Notes: generated from the sequence alone by a model not told the origin. A stretch of DNA of 64,000 nucleotides from Cellulomonas wangsupingiae (GCF_024508275.1 NZ_CP101989.1:1612001-1676000); one strand, 5' to 3'; numbered from the stretch's first letter, positions 29,279 through 38,049 are shown. A program made the numbers and translations.

Positions 29279-29308
29279 ATCGTGGTACCCCGCGCCGCGC
29301 CGCGGCAA
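29279..29308 (-). promoter_or_regulatory. Candidate lrp promoter (leaderless)
   Basis: On the minus strand, TTGCCG (29308–29303), 18-bp spacer, CACGAT (29284–29279), then 7 nt to the ATG at 29271. The -35 directly abuts operator site 1 (29309–29320), so occupancy of that site would be expected to affect lrp expression. Confidence 0.5.
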
Positions 29309-29380
29309 GTGGATCCGTGGGCCGGCCGCTGGTTCACGCACGGATCCGTGGCGAGGAGGGCGGGCGACGACGGATCCACC
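29309..29380. promoter_or_regulatory. Three phased GGATCC-centred operator-like sites
   Basis: Site 1 GTGGATCCGTGG (29309–29320), site 2 inside the 12-bp palindrome CACGGATCCGTG (29339–29350), and site 3 on the minus strand GTGGATCCGTCG (29379–29368). Their centres are 31 and 30 bp apart, close to three helical turns, so all face the same side of the DNA. They lie between the lrp -35 and the predicted aldehyde dehydrogenase promoter. Multiple phased sites are how Lrp/AsnC octamers bind (family knowledge). The link to this Lrp protein is inferred. Confidence 0.7.
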
Positions 29381-29392
29381 GGTGACCGACGC

Positions 29393-29421
29393 TTCCGGTC
29401 GCGCTCCGGTCGCACTAGCCT
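29393..29421 (+). promoter_or_regulatory. Candidate promoter of the aldehyde dehydrogenase gene
   Basis: TTCCGG (29393–29398), 17-bp spacer, TAGCCT (29416–29421). The same architecture (TTCCGG-N17-TAACCT) precedes cenC. The -35 starts 13 bp after operator site 3. Confidence 0.45.
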
Positions 29422-29481
29422 CGCGGGATCGCACCGCCCGACACCGCCGTCCGCCGGTCGCCCGGCGCCAGGAGGAGGACC

Positions 29482-30921
29482 GTGACCGTCACCGCGAGCG
29501 AGCTGACCAACGTCGTCGACGGCAAGGACGTCCCGGCGCAGGACGGCCGGACGACAGCCGTCGTCGACCCGAGCACCGGGCAGGAGTACGCACGGGCGCC
29601 GCTCAGCGGCCCCGCGGACGTCGACCTCGCGTTCGCCGCCGCGGACCGGGCGGCCGCGGCGTGGGGACGCACGACACCGGCCGAGCGGCAGACGGCGCTG
29701 CTCGCCCTCGCCGACCTCGTCGACGCGCACGCCGACGAGCTGGTGACGGCGGAGTCGCGCAACACCGGCAAGCCGCTGCACCTGACGGTGACCGATGAGG
29801 TGCCGCCGTGCGTCGACCAGCTGCGGTTCTTCGCCGGTGCCGCGCGGGTCCTGACGGGGTTGTCGGCGGGGGAGTACCTCGAGGGCCACACCTCGTGGCT
29901 GCGCCGTGAGCCGGTCGGCGTCGTCGGCCAGGTCACGCCGTGGAACTACCCGCTGATGATGGCCGTGTGGAAGATCGCCCCCGCGCTCGCGGCCGGCAAC
30001 ACCGTCGTCCTCAAGCCCTCGGACACCACGCCGGTCACGACGGTGAGGCTCGCGCAGCTGGCCACGCAGGTGCTGCCGCCCGGCGTGCTCAACGTCGTGT
30101 GCGGCGACCGGAGCACGGGCCGGGCGCTCGTCGCCCACCCGCGCCCCGACCTGGTGGCGATCACGGGGTCCGTGCGCGCGGGCTCCGAGGTCGCGCGCGC
30201 CGCGGCCGACGGCCTCAAGCGGGTGCACCTGGAGCTCGGCGGCAAGGCCCCCGTGCTGGTGTTCGACGACGCCGACCTCGAGGCGGCGGCCGAGGGGATC
30301 GCGGAGGCGGGCTACTACAACGCCGGTCAGGACTGCACGGCCGCCACGCGGGTGCTGGTCCACGCGCGGGTGCACGACGACCTCGTCGCGGCCCTCGTGC
30401 CGGCCGCGCGGGCGAGGCGCACGGGCGCCCCCGACGATCCCGGCGTGGCGTTCGGGCCGTTGAACAGCGCGGCGCAGCTCGCGCGGGTGACCGGCTTCCT
30501 CGACCGTCTGCCCGACCACGCGCAGGTCGCCGTGGGCGGCGGGCGGCCCGACGGCCCCGGGTACTTCCTCGAGGCCACGGTCGTCACGGGGCTGCGGCAG
30601 CAGGACGAGGCGGTGCAGGAGGAGATCTTCGGCCCGGTGATCACCGTGCAGGCGTTCGACGACGAGGACGAGGCCGTGCGTCTGGCCAACGACGTGAGGT
30701 ACGGCCTGGCGTCGTCGGTGTGGACACGGGACCACGCGCGCGCGCTGCGGGTCTCACGTGCGCTCGACGCCGGTGTCGTGTGGGTCAACACGCACCTCCC
30801 GTTCGTCGCCGAGATGCCGCACGGGGGGTTCAAGCACTCGGGTCACGGCAAGGACCTCTCCCTCTACGGGCTGGACGAGTACACCCGGGTCAAGCACGTG
30901 ATGTCGGCCTTCGGGGCCTAG
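29482..30921 (+). CDS. patD: Aldehyde dehydrogenase, probable 4-aminobutyraldehyde dehydrogenase
   Basis: 479-residue NAD(P)+-dependent dehydrogenase. Motifs are GQVTPWNYPLMMAVWKIAPA, the catalytic glutamate in HLELGGKAPVLVF, the catalytic cysteine in NAGQDCTAATRVLVH, and EEIFGPVITV. NAGQDCTA in place of the common NxGQxC–C(T/V)A variants and overall similarity favour the gamma-aminobutyraldehyde dehydrogenase (PatD/YdcW) branch, oxidising 4-aminobutyraldehyde to GABA. GTG 29482 has AGGAGGAGG just upstream. Divergent from lrp and followed by the transporter operon 242 bp later. Confidence 0.85.
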   Translation: MTVTASELTNVVDGKDVPAQDGRTTAVVDPSTGQEYARAPLSGPADVDLAFAAADRAAAAWGRTTPAERQTALLALADLVDAHADELVTAESRNTGKPLHLTVTDEVPPCVDQLRFFAGAARVLTGLSAGEYLEGHTSWLRREPVGVVGQVTPWNYPLMMAVWKIAPALAAGNTVVLKPSDTTPVTTVRLAQLATQVLPPGVLNVVCGDRSTGRALVAHPRPDLVAITGSVRAGSEVARAAADGLKRVHLELGGKAPVLVFDDADLEAAAEGIAEAGYYNAGQDCTAATRVLVHARVHDDLVAALVPAARARRTGAPDDPGVAFGPLNSAAQLARVTGFLDRLPDHAQVAVGGGRPDGPGYFLEATVVTGLRQQDEAVQEEIFGPVITVQAFDDEDEAVRLANDVRYGLASSVWTRDHARALRVSRALDAGVVWVNTHLPFVAEMPHGGFKHSGHGKDLSLYGLDEYTRVKHVMSAFGA

Positions 30922-31163
30922 GGCGCACCGGGACGAACCGGGAGGGGTCCGACACGTGGGCGGCCCTGTCACCTTTCGGGAGCACGCCAGTAACATGTCG
31001 CCGCGTCGTGTCTCAGGCATGTTCTTCGTCGCGAATGTTCCGGGAATGGAAACTTTTCGTTGCGCCTGGCCCGTGGCACCACGGATTCCTTGTGCGAGCA
31101 CCTGCGGGTGCGCCACGATCCAGCCGGGTCGCGCGTCGTCGCGGCCCGCACGAGAGGAGCGAG
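30922..31163 (+). promoter_or_regulatory. Leader/control region of the Pot transporter operon
   Basis: 242 bases without a gene and visibly lower in G+C than the surroundings, especially about 31019–31062. A possible promoter is TGTCAC (30968–30973), 17-bp spacer, TAACAT (30991–30996). Two degenerate relatives of the GGATCC sites occur about 32 bp apart: CACGGATTCC (31080–31089) and CACGATCC (31114–31121). A GAGAGGAGCGAG ribosome-binding site precedes the ATG. Confidence 0.4.
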
Positions 31164-32372
31164 ATGAGCAGCGACCGACGTCCGCTCCCGGGGGACCCCC
31201 GGGTGCGTGAGCTGGTGCGGCAGGCTCGGGGGGTCTCCCGGCGGCGGTTCCTGGCGGGGGCGGCCGGCGCCGCGGGGACCGGGGCGCTGCTGGCGGCGTG
31301 CGGGACCGGCGGCCCCACGCAGGCGGGGCCGGACGGCGGTGGTGGCTCAGGCGCGCTGCGGTGGGCGAACTGGACGCAGTACCTCGACCAGAATGTGGAG
31401 GGCACCGGCTTCCCCACCCTCGAGGCGTTCGAGGAGACGTCGGGGATCGACGTCGAGTACTTCGAGGACATCGAGGACAACGACTCGTTCTACGGCAAGA
31501 TCTCGCGCCAGCTCGAGAGCGGGCAGGACATCGGCTACGACGTCGTCACCCTCACCGACTGGATGACGGCGCGGTGGATCCGCCAGGAGCACGTCGCCGA
31601 GCTCGACCGCACGCGCATGCCCAACGCCGCGAACATCCTGCCGAACCTCGAGTCCGTCGACTTCGACGACGGGCGCAGGTACTCCCTGACGTGGCAGTCC
31701 GGCTTCGCGGGCATCGCGTGGAACATCGAGGCGATCCCGGACGGTCTGCGCTCGGTCTCGGACCTGTGGGACCCGCAGCACAAGGGCCGCATCGTCGTCC
31801 TGTCCGAGATGCGCGACACGATCGGCCTCATCATGCTCGAGAACGGGATGGACCCGGCGGGCGACTGGACCACGGACGACTGGTTCGACGCCCTCGACGT
31901 GGTGCAGCGCAACCTCGACGACGGCCAGATCCGCCAGGTCCGCGGCAACTCCTACACGGAGGACCTCAAGTCGGGCGACGCGGTCGCCTGCATGGCGTGG
32001 TCGGGGGACATCACGTCGCTGAACTACGAGGTCGGGGGCAAGTTCGCGTTCGCCATCCCCGACGCCGGCGGCACGCTGTGGAGCGACAACGTCATGGTGC
32101 CGAAGGCCTCGCCGCGCCGGGCGCAGGCGGAGGAGCTCTTCGACTACTACTACGACCCCGAGGTCGCCGCCGAGGTCGCCGCGTGGGTCAACTACATCAC
32201 CCCGGTGCAGGGGGCCCAGGAGGTGCTGGCGCGGACCGACCCCGAGCTCGCCGAGGACCCGATGATCTTCCCGACCGAGGAGATCCTGTCCCGGGCGCAC
32301 GTGTTCCGGACGCTGACGCCGGCGGAGGAGGAGCGGTACAACGGTCAGTTCCTCCAGGTCATCGGCGTGTGA
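31164..32372 (+). CDS. potD: Polyamine ABC transporter substrate-binding lipoprotein (PotD/PotF family)
   Basis: 402-residue extracellular binding protein. The N-terminus combines a twin-arginine motif (VSRRRFLAGAAG) with a lipobox (LLAACG, Cys near residue 41), so export is probably via Tat with lipid anchoring. Core features are LRWANWTQYLDQNV, YDVVTLTDWMTARWI, NVMVPKASPRRAQAEELFDY and AAWVNYITPVQGAQEVL, typical of spermidine/putrescine-binding proteins. Affinity for one polyamine cannot be told. ATG 31164 follows GAGAGGAGCGAG. First gene of potD–A–B–C. Confidence 0.88.
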   Translation: MSSDRRPLPGDPRVRELVRQARGVSRRRFLAGAAGAAGTGALLAACGTGGPTQAGPDGGGGSGALRWANWTQYLDQNVEGTGFPTLEAFEETSGIDVEYFEDIEDNDSFYGKISRQLESGQDIGYDVVTLTDWMTARWIRQEHVAELDRTRMPNAANILPNLESVDFDDGRRYSLTWQSGFAGIAWNIEAIPDGLRSVSDLWDPQHKGRIVVLSEMRDTIGLIMLENGMDPAGDWTTDDWFDALDVVQRNLDDGQIRQVRGNSYTEDLKSGDAVACMAWSGDITSLNYEVGGKFAFAIPDAGGTLWSDNVMVPKASPRRAQAEELFDYYYDPEVAAEVAAWVNYITPVQGAQEVLARTDPELAEDPMIFPTEEILSRAHVFRTLTPAEEERYNGQFLQVIGV

Positions 32373-32376
32373 GAGC

Positions 32377-33558
32377 GTGACCGCCCTCGGGACGCAGGTG
32401 GCCGCGGACGTCGTCGCGGCAGGGCCGGGCGAGGCCGCGCTGGAGGTGGCGGCGGTGACGAAGCGCTTCGGCGGCTTCGTCGCCGTCGACGAGCTCAGCC
32501 TGACCGTGCCCACGGGGTCCTTCTTCGCGCTCCTCGGCCCCTCGGGCTGCGGGAAGACGACGACGCTGCGCATGGTCGCCGGTCTCGAGCGGCCGTCGGC
32601 CGGGACCATCCGCCTCGCGGGTCGCGACGTCACGGAGGTCCCCGCGCACCGGCGGGCGGTCAACACGGTCTTCCAGTCGTACGCGCTGTTCCCGCACCTC
32701 GACGTGCTCGAGAACGTCGCGTTCGGCCTGCGCCGCCGGCGGGTGCGCGACGCGCGGGCCCGGGCGCTGGAGGCGCTCGACCTCGTCGAGCTCGCGCACC
32801 TCTCGCGGCGCCGCCCCGGCGAGCTGTCGGGCGGCCAGCAGCAGCGCGTCGCGCTGGCGCGCGCGGTCGTCAACCGTCCCGCGCTGCTGCTCCTCGACGA
32901 GCCGCTGGGAGCGCTCGACCTCAAGCTGCGTCGGCAGATGCAGCTGGAGCTCAAGCGCATCCAGGCGGAGGTGGGGATCACGTTCGTGCACGTCACGCAC
33001 GACCAGGAGGAGGCCATGACGATGGCCGACACGGTGGCGGTCATGAACCACGGGCGCATCGAGCAGCTCGGGGCGCCGCCGGACCTGTACGAGCACCCGC
33101 GCACGGCGTTCGTCGCGAACTTCCTCGGGCAGTCCAACCTGGTCGCGGGCACCGTGGTCGAGACCCTGGCCGGCGGTGCGACGCTCGGCGTGGACGTCGC
33201 GGGCACCCGCGTCGCCGTGCCGGTCGCGCGCAGCGTGGCGGCCGGCCCCCGGGTGCTCGTGGGCGTACGACCCGAGAAGATCCGGCTGCTCGACGACGCC
33301 GCCGCCCCCGACGTCGCCGACAACGTGCTGGGTCCCGGCACGGTCGTCGACACCTCCTTCACGGGCGTCAGCACGCAATACCAGGTCGAGGTCGACGGCG
33401 TGGGGACGTTCGGCGTCTTCGCGCAGAACGCCGGCGGCGGCCCCGTGCACGCCCCCGGCAGCAGGGTGCGTCTCGCGTGGGCGCACGCGCACACGTTCGC
33501 GCTCGACGGTCACGAGGAGGTCGCGGCCGGCACGGTCGACCTGGACGACGTGCCGTGA
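32377..33558 (+). CDS. potA: Polyamine ABC transporter ATP-binding protein
   Basis: 393-residue nucleotide-binding subunit. Walker A GPSGCGKTTTLRMVAGLE, Q-loop NTVFQSYALFPHLD, signature LSGGQQQRVALARAVV, Walker B LLLLDEPLGALD, and switch histidine FVHVTHDQEEAMTM. A TOBE domain follows (VLVGVRPEKIRLLD, ending near FALDGHEEV), as in PotA. The GTG start lies 4 bp after potD. The stop overlaps the potB GTG by 4 bp. It powers import through PotB and PotC. Confidence 0.92.
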   Translation: MTALGTQVAADVVAAGPGEAALEVAAVTKRFGGFVAVDELSLTVPTGSFFALLGPSGCGKTTTLRMVAGLERPSAGTIRLAGRDVTEVPAHRRAVNTVFQSYALFPHLDVLENVAFGLRRRRVRDARARALEALDLVELAHLSRRRPGELSGGQQQRVALARAVVNRPALLLLDEPLGALDLKLRRQMQLELKRIQAEVGITFVHVTHDQEEAMTMADTVAVMNHGRIEQLGAPPDLYEHPRTAFVANFLGQSNLVAGTVVETLAGGATLGVDVAGTRVAVPVARSVAAGPRVLVGVRPEKIRLLDDAAAPDVADNVLGPGTVVDTSFTGVSTQYQVEVDGVGTFGVFAQNAGGGPVHAPGSRVRLAWAHAHTFALDGHEEVAAGTVDLDDVP

Positions 33559-34475
33559 GCGTGGTCGCGGCCCTGAGCCGGCCGCCCGGCGCCGCCGCAC
33601 CACCCGGCCCGGGCGGTCCGCGCCGGCCCGGTCTGCGCCGGCTCCTCGCGCCCGGGCTGCTGTACCTCGTCCTGCTCTTCGTGCTCCCCGTGGGCATGCT
33701 GCTCGCGACGTCGCTGTACGCACCGGTCCCGGGTGGCGAGCTCGGCGAGTTCGCCCCGGCGCTGAGGTGGCAGAACTACACCGAGGCGCTGGCGCAGTTC
33801 TGGCCGCAGCTGCTGCGGTCGTTCGGGTTCGCCGCCGTCGCCACGGTGGCGACGCTGCTCGTCGGCTACCCGATGGCCTACGTCATCGCCGTGCGGGCCC
33901 GTGGCCGCCCGGGGGTGCAGGGCCTGCTCGTGGTGCTGGTCGTGGCGCCGTTCTTCACGAGCTTCGTCCTGCGCACCGTCGCGTGGAAGCAGATCCTCGC
34001 CGACGAGGGCGCGGTGGTGGCGGCGCTGCGGTGGCTGCACCTGCTGGCACCGGACGGGCGGGTCTCGGCGACGCCCGTGGCGGTCGTCATCGGCCTGACG
34101 TACTCGTTCCTGCCGTTCATGGTGCTGCCGCTGTTCGCGGCTCTCGAGCGGCTCGACCCGCGGCTCCTGGAGGCGGGCTCGGACCTGTACGCCACGCCGC
34201 TGACCACGTTCCGCACCGTCACCCTGCCGCTGTCCGCGCCGGGTGTCGTGGCCGGCACGCTGCTGACGTTCATCCCGGCGGTCGGTGACTACGTCAACGC
34301 CGCGCTGCTGGGCAACAACAGGAGCACGGTGATGATCGGCCAGGTCATCGACGCCCGGTTCTTCCGCGTCCTGGACTACCCGACGGCCGCCGTGCTGTCG
34401 GTGGTGCTCATGGTCTCCATCCTCGCGCTCGTCACGTCGTACGTCCGGCGCGCGGGCACCGAGGAGCTCGTGTGA
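33555..34475 (+). CDS. potB: Polyamine ABC transporter permease PotB
   Basis: 306-residue membrane permease with about six helices, beginning with LLYLVLLFVLPVGMLLATSL. The EAA-type coupling motif to PotA is ERLDPRLLEAGSDLYATPLT, with TLPLSAPGVVAGTLLTFIPA after it. The start GTG 33555 overlaps the potA stop. The N-terminal 30 residues are Pro/Gly-rich and non-hydrophobic. The stop overlaps potC by 4 bp. Confidence 0.9.
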   Translation: MSVVAALSRPPGAAAPPGPGGPRRPGLRRLLAPGLLYLVLLFVLPVGMLLATSLYAPVPGGELGEFAPALRWQNYTEALAQFWPQLLRSFGFAAVATVATLLVGYPMAYVIAVRARGRPGVQGLLVVLVVAPFFTSFVLRTVAWKQILADEGAVVAALRWLHLLAPDGRVSATPVAVVIGLTYSFLPFMVLPLFAALERLDPRLLEAGSDLYATPLTTFRTVTLPLSAPGVVAGTLLTFIPAVGDYVNAALLGNNRSTVMIGQVIDARFFRVLDYPTAAVLSVVLMVSILALVTSYVRRAGTEELV

Positions 34476-35260
34476 ACGGGCTGCGCCTCGGACGGGCCGT
34501 CGTGCCGACCTTCGCCGCGCTCGGTTTCGTGTTCCTGCTCGTCCCGATCGCCTACACCGTGCTGTTCTCGTTCAACGACGCGGCCAAGTCGAACCTGGCG
34601 TGGCGGGGGTTCACGCTCGACGCCTGGCGCAACCCGTGCGGGGCGCCCCGCGTGTGCTCCGCGCTGGTCGGGTCGCTGCAGGTCGGGCTCGTGTCCACGC
34701 TCGTCGCGACGGTCCTGGGCACGCTGCTGGCCGTGGCGCTCGTGCGAGGACGGTTCCGCGGCCGCGGGGCCGTGAACCTCCTGGTGTTCCTCCCGATGGC
34801 GACGCCCGAGGTGGTGCTCGGCGCGGCGCTCGTCTCCCAGTTCCTGTCGCTGCGGCTCCCGCTCGGCTTCGGGACGGTCGTGCTCGCGCACGTCATGTTC
34901 TGCCTGAGCTTCGTGGTCGTGGCCGTCAAGGCGCGCGTCGCGACGCTCGACCCTGCTCTCGAGCACGCCGCGGCCGACCTGTACGCCTCGGGCTGGCAGG
35001 CGTTCTGGCGGGTGACGTTCCCCCTGCTGCTGCCCGGGATCGGCGCGGCCGCGCTGCTCGCCTTCAGCCTGAGCTTCGACGACTTCATCGTCACGAGCTT
35101 CACGTCGGGGCCCTTCACGACGTTCCCCGAGTTCGTCTACGTGTCCGCGACGCGCGGCATCCCGCCGCAGGCCAACGTCATCAGCTCGGCGATGTTCGCC
35201 GTCGCGCTGCTCGTCGTGGTCGTCGTGCAGCTGGTGCACCGGGCACGACGCCGGGGCTGA
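34472..35260 (+). CDS. potC: Polyamine ABC transporter permease PotC
   Basis: 262-residue second permease. It opens with VVPTFAALGFVFLLVPIAYT, and its coupling loop is LEHAAADLYASGWQAFWRVT followed by FPLLLPGIGAAALLAF. FDDFIVTSFTSGPFTTFPEF is characteristic of PotC/PotI proteins. GTG 34472 overlaps the potB stop. Last gene of the transporter operon. The downstream 129-bp gap carries the rip promoter. Confidence 0.9.
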   Translation: MNGLRLGRAVVPTFAALGFVFLLVPIAYTVLFSFNDAAKSNLAWRGFTLDAWRNPCGAPRVCSALVGSLQVGLVSTLVATVLGTLLAVALVRGRFRGRGAVNLLVFLPMATPEVVLGAALVSQFLSLRLPLGFGTVVLAHVMFCLSFVVVAVKARVATLDPALEHAAADLYASGWQAFWRVTFPLLLPGIGAAALLAFSLSFDDFIVTSFTSGPFTTFPEFVYVSATRGIPPQANVISSAMFAVALLVVVVVQLVHRARRRG

Positions 35261-35337
35261 CGTCGCGCGGCTGCGCCGTCCGGGCGGTGTTCCCAGGGTC
35301 CTGCCAGGTCGTCCGGCGACGATGCCCTGCGGGCACG

Positions 35338-35343
35338 TAACCT
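35338..35343 (+). promoter_or_regulatory. Candidate -10 element of rip
   Basis: TAACCT, 46 bp before the rip start, within a sequence typical of -10 boxes in this window. No convincing -35 is seen. It would let rip be expressed independently of the Pot operon, as expected if the polyamine block is an insertion. Confidence 0.35.
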
Positions 35344-35389
35344 GTGGGCGCAGGCACGGGCCGTCCGGCCCGCAGGGGAGGGTGGTGTC

Positions 35390-36703
35390 GTGGAGACGTT
35401 CGTGGGGGTCCTCGTCTTCGTGGTCGTGCTGCTCGGGTCGATCGCGCTGCACGAGGTCGGTCACATGGTCCCCGCCAAGCGCTTCGGCGTGCGTGTGAGC
35501 CAGTACATGGTCGGCTTCGGCCCGACGCTGTGGTCGCGGACCAAGGGCGAGACGGAGTACGGCGTCAAGGCGCTGCCGCTCGGCGGCTACGTGCGCCTCA
35601 TCGGCATGTACCCCACCGACGAGGCCGTCGGCGCACGCGAGCCGCGTGGCTGGTGGCAGCGCGTCGCCGCCGACGCCCGCGCGGCGAGCGCGAGCGAGAT
35701 CCGCCCCGGTGAGGACCACCGGGCGTTCTACCGGCTGTCGACCCCCAAGAAGCTCGTCGTCATGCTCGGCGGCCCCGTGATGAACCTCGTCATCGCGGTC
35801 GTGCTGCTCCTCGTCGCGTACGTCGGCATCGGCGTCCCGGTGGCGGGCACCACCGTGGCGAGCGTCTCGGAGTGCATCGTCGCCGCGGACGCGCCCGCCG
35901 GCACCGCCTGCGCCGACGACGACCCGCTCGCGCCCGCCGCGGCCGCGGGCCTGCGGCCGGGCGACCGGATCGTGTCGTACGACGGCGTGGAGGTCACGTC
36001 CTGGCCGCAGGTCAGCGGGATGATCCGGGACAGCGGTGACCGCACCGTCCCCCTCGTCGTCGAGCGCGACGGCCAGGAGGTGTCCCTGACGGTGACACCG
36101 GTGGTCGCCGAGCGGCCCGTGGTCGACGACGACGGGACCGTGGTCACCGACGGCTCGGGCGAGGTGGTCACGCGTGAGGTCGGGTTCCTCGGCGTCGGGC
36201 CGTCGACCGAGGTCCAGCGCCAGTCGGTCGGCAAGGCGCTGTCCGTCGCGGCCTCCTCCACCTGGCAGACCGTGCAGGTGGTCGTCACGCTCCCGCAGCG
36301 GGTCGCCGACCTCGTCTCCACCACGGTCTCGGGGGGCGACCGCGACGCGACGTCCATCGTCGGGCCGGTCGGCGTCGGCCGCTTCGCCGGCGAGATCGCC
36401 GCCATGGACTCCACGCCGGTCGCGGTGCGCGCCGCCGGCCTGCTCTCGACGCTCGCGATGCTGAACCTGGCGCTGTTCGTGTTCAACCTGCTGCCGCTGC
36501 CGCCGCTCGACGGCGGGCACGTGGTGGCCGCGCTCTGGGAGGGCGGCCGCCGGCAGGTCGCACGGCTGCGCGGCAGGGTCCGGACCCGGCCGTCGGACTC
36601 GGCGCTCCTCGTGCCCCTGGCGTACACGGTCTTCGTCGTCCTGGGCGGCGTCGGGCTGCTGCTGGTGTACCTGGACATCGTCAACCCGGTCCGCCTCGGC
36701 TGA
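35390..36703 (+). CDS. rip1: Site-2 protease (RseP/Rip1 family, M50)
   Basis: 437-residue intramembrane zinc metalloprotease. Zinc motif HEVGH at residues 21–25 (His21, Glu22, His25) in the first helix, a PDZ domain around [20 protein letters not shown], and the third ligand in [16 protein letters not shown]. In mycobacteria Rip1 cleaves anti-sigma factors and controls envelope composition (family knowledge). GTG 35390 follows AGGGGAGG. It is normally adjacent to dxr and ispG; here ispG still follows but dxr lies 9.3 kb upstream. Confidence 0.93.
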   Translation: METFVGVLVFVVVLLGSIALHEVGHMVPAKRFGVRVSQYMVGFGPTLWSRTKGETEYGVKALPLGGYVRLIGMYPTDEAVGAREPRGWWQRVAADARAASASEIRPGEDHRAFYRLSTPKKLVVMLGGPVMNLVIAVVLLLVAYVGIGVPVAGTTVASVSECIVAADAPAGTACADDDPLAPAAAAGLRPGDRIVSYDGVEVTSWPQVSGMIRDSGDRTVPLVVERDGQEVSLTVTPVVAERPVVDDDGTVVTDGSGEVVTREVGFLGVGPSTEVQRQSVGKALSVAASSTWQTVQVVVTLPQRVADLVSTTVSGGDRDATSIVGPVGVGRFAGEIAAMDSTPVAVRAAGLLSTLAMLNLALFVFNLLPLPPLDGGHVVAALWEGGRRQVARLRGRVRTRPSDSALLVPLAYTVFVVLGGVGLLLVYLDIVNPVRLG

Positions 36704-36720
36704 CCGGGCGGTAAGCGGTC

Positions 36721-36740
36721 GCGGCGCGTGGACGCGCCGT
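36721..36740 (+). terminator. Weak terminator hairpin after rip
   Basis: CGGCGCG-TGGA-CGCGCCG, 7 bp, extendable by one wobble pair and lacking a T-run. A second, longer-range pairing GGCGGCTC (36741–36748) with GAGCCGCC (36774–36781) follows before ispG. Confidence 0.4.
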
Positions 36741-36814
36741 GGCGGCTCGGTGAGCGTGCGGGTGGCGGGGGCTGAGCCGCCGTGACGGGGGCCGCGGGGT
36801 GGGATGATGGGGGC

Positions 36815-37975
36815 GTGAGCACCTCGATCAACCTCGGAATGCCGCAGGCGCCCGCCCTCGTCCTGGCGCCCCGGCGCGTGTCCCGCAAGATCCGCGTGGG
36901 CAAGGTGGAGGTCGGAGGGGACGCCCCCGTCTCGGTGCAGTCGATGACGACGACGCCGACGACCGACATCAACCGGACGCTGCAGCAGATCGCCGAGCTG
37001 ACCGCGGCGGGCTGCGACATCGTGCGCGTCGCCGTGCCGAGCCAGGACGACGCGGAGGCGCTGCCCGCCATCGCCCGCAAGTCGCAGATCCCCGTGATCG
37101 CGGACATCCACTTCCAGCCGAAGTACGTGTTCGCCGCGATCGACGCGGGCTGTGCGGCGGTCCGCGTCAACCCGGGCAACATCCGCAAGTTCGACGACCA
37201 GGTCAAGGAGATCGCGCAGCGCGCCACCGCCGCGGGCGTGTCGATCCGGATCGGCGTCAACGCGGGCTCGCTCGACCCGCGGCTGCTGGCCAAGTACGGC
37301 AAGGCCACGCCCGAGGCGCTGGTCGAGTCGGCGGTCTGGGAGGCGTCCCTGTTCGAGGAGCACGGGTTCCGCGACTTCAAGATCAGCGTCAAGCACAACG
37401 ACCCGGTCGTCATGGTGCGCGCCTACGAGATGCTCGCCGAGCGGGGCGACTGGCCCCTGCACCTCGGGGTGACCGAGGCCGGCCCGGCGTTCCAGGGCAC
37501 GATCAAGTCGGCGACGGCGTTCGGTGCGCTGCTGAGCAAGGGCATCGGCGACACCATCCGCGTGTCGCTGTCCGCGCCCCCGGTCGAGGAGGTCAAGGTC
37601 GGCCTGCAGATCCTGCAGTCGCTCAACCTGCGGCCCCGCAAGCTCGAGATCGTGTCGTGCCCGTCGTGCGGGCGCGCCCAGGTCGACGTCTACACGCTGG
37701 CCGAGAAGGTCACGGCCGGGCTCGAGGGCATGGAGGTGCCGCTGCGCGTCGCCGTGATGGGGTGCGTCGTCAACGGCCCCGGCGAGGCGCGCGAGGCGGA
37801 CCTGGGCGTCGCGTCGGGCAACGGGAAGGGCCAGATCTTCGTCCGCGGCGAGGTCATCAAGACCGTGCCGGAGGCGCTGATCGTGGAGACCCTCATCGAG
37901 GAGGCCATGCGTCTGGCCGAGACGATGGACCCCGTCGAGTCCGGTGAGGGCTCGCCCGTCGTCACCGTGGGCTGA
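36815..37975 (+). CDS. ispG: 4-hydroxy-3-methylbut-2-enyl diphosphate synthase (flavodoxin)
   Basis: 386-residue iron-sulfur enzyme of the MEP pathway, converting MEcPP to HMBPP. Typical sequence: [57 protein letters not shown] and [14 protein letters not shown]. The cluster cysteines are in [13 protein letters not shown] and [23 protein letters not shown] 36815 is chosen over an upstream GTG (36782) because GATGAT ends 6 nt before it and homology starts near there. It shares the pathway with dxr (24890–26044). Confidence 0.94.
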   Translation: MSTSINLGMPQAPALVLAPRRVSRKIRVGKVEVGGDAPVSVQSMTTTPTTDINRTLQQIAELTAAGCDIVRVAVPSQDDAEALPAIARKSQIPVIADIHFQPKYVFAAIDAGCAAVRVNPGNIRKFDDQVKEIAQRATAAGVSIRIGVNAGSLDPRLLAKYGKATPEALVESAVWEASLFEEHGFRDFKISVKHNDPVVMVRAYEMLAERGDWPLHLGVTEAGPAFQGTIKSATAFGALLSKGIGDTIRVSLSAPPVEEVKVGLQILQSLNLRPRKLEIVSCPSCGRAQVDVYTLAEKVTAGLEGMEVPLRVAVMGCVVNGPGEAREADLGVASGNGKGQIFVRGEVIKTVPEALIVETLIEEAMRLAETMDPVESGEGSPVVTVG

Positions 37976-38013
37976 GACGCGGCGTGCGTCCGCTCGACAC
38001 CGGCTCGATCCGA

Positions 38014-38043
38014 GCGACAGCGTCCTGTGACGTGGGGCACAAT
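38014..38043 (+). promoter_or_regulatory. Candidate leaderless promoter of the GNAT gene
   Basis: GCGACA (38014–38019), 18-bp spacer, CACAAT (38038–38043), then 6 nt to ATG 38050. Four of six bases match at each hexamer. Confidence 0.5.
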
Positions 38044-38049
38044 CAGGGC

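Noticed and set aside
26058..35260. Polyamine block considered as a recent mobile element
   Set aside because: No transposase, integrase, terminal repeats or target duplication are seen, and codon use resembles the neighbours.
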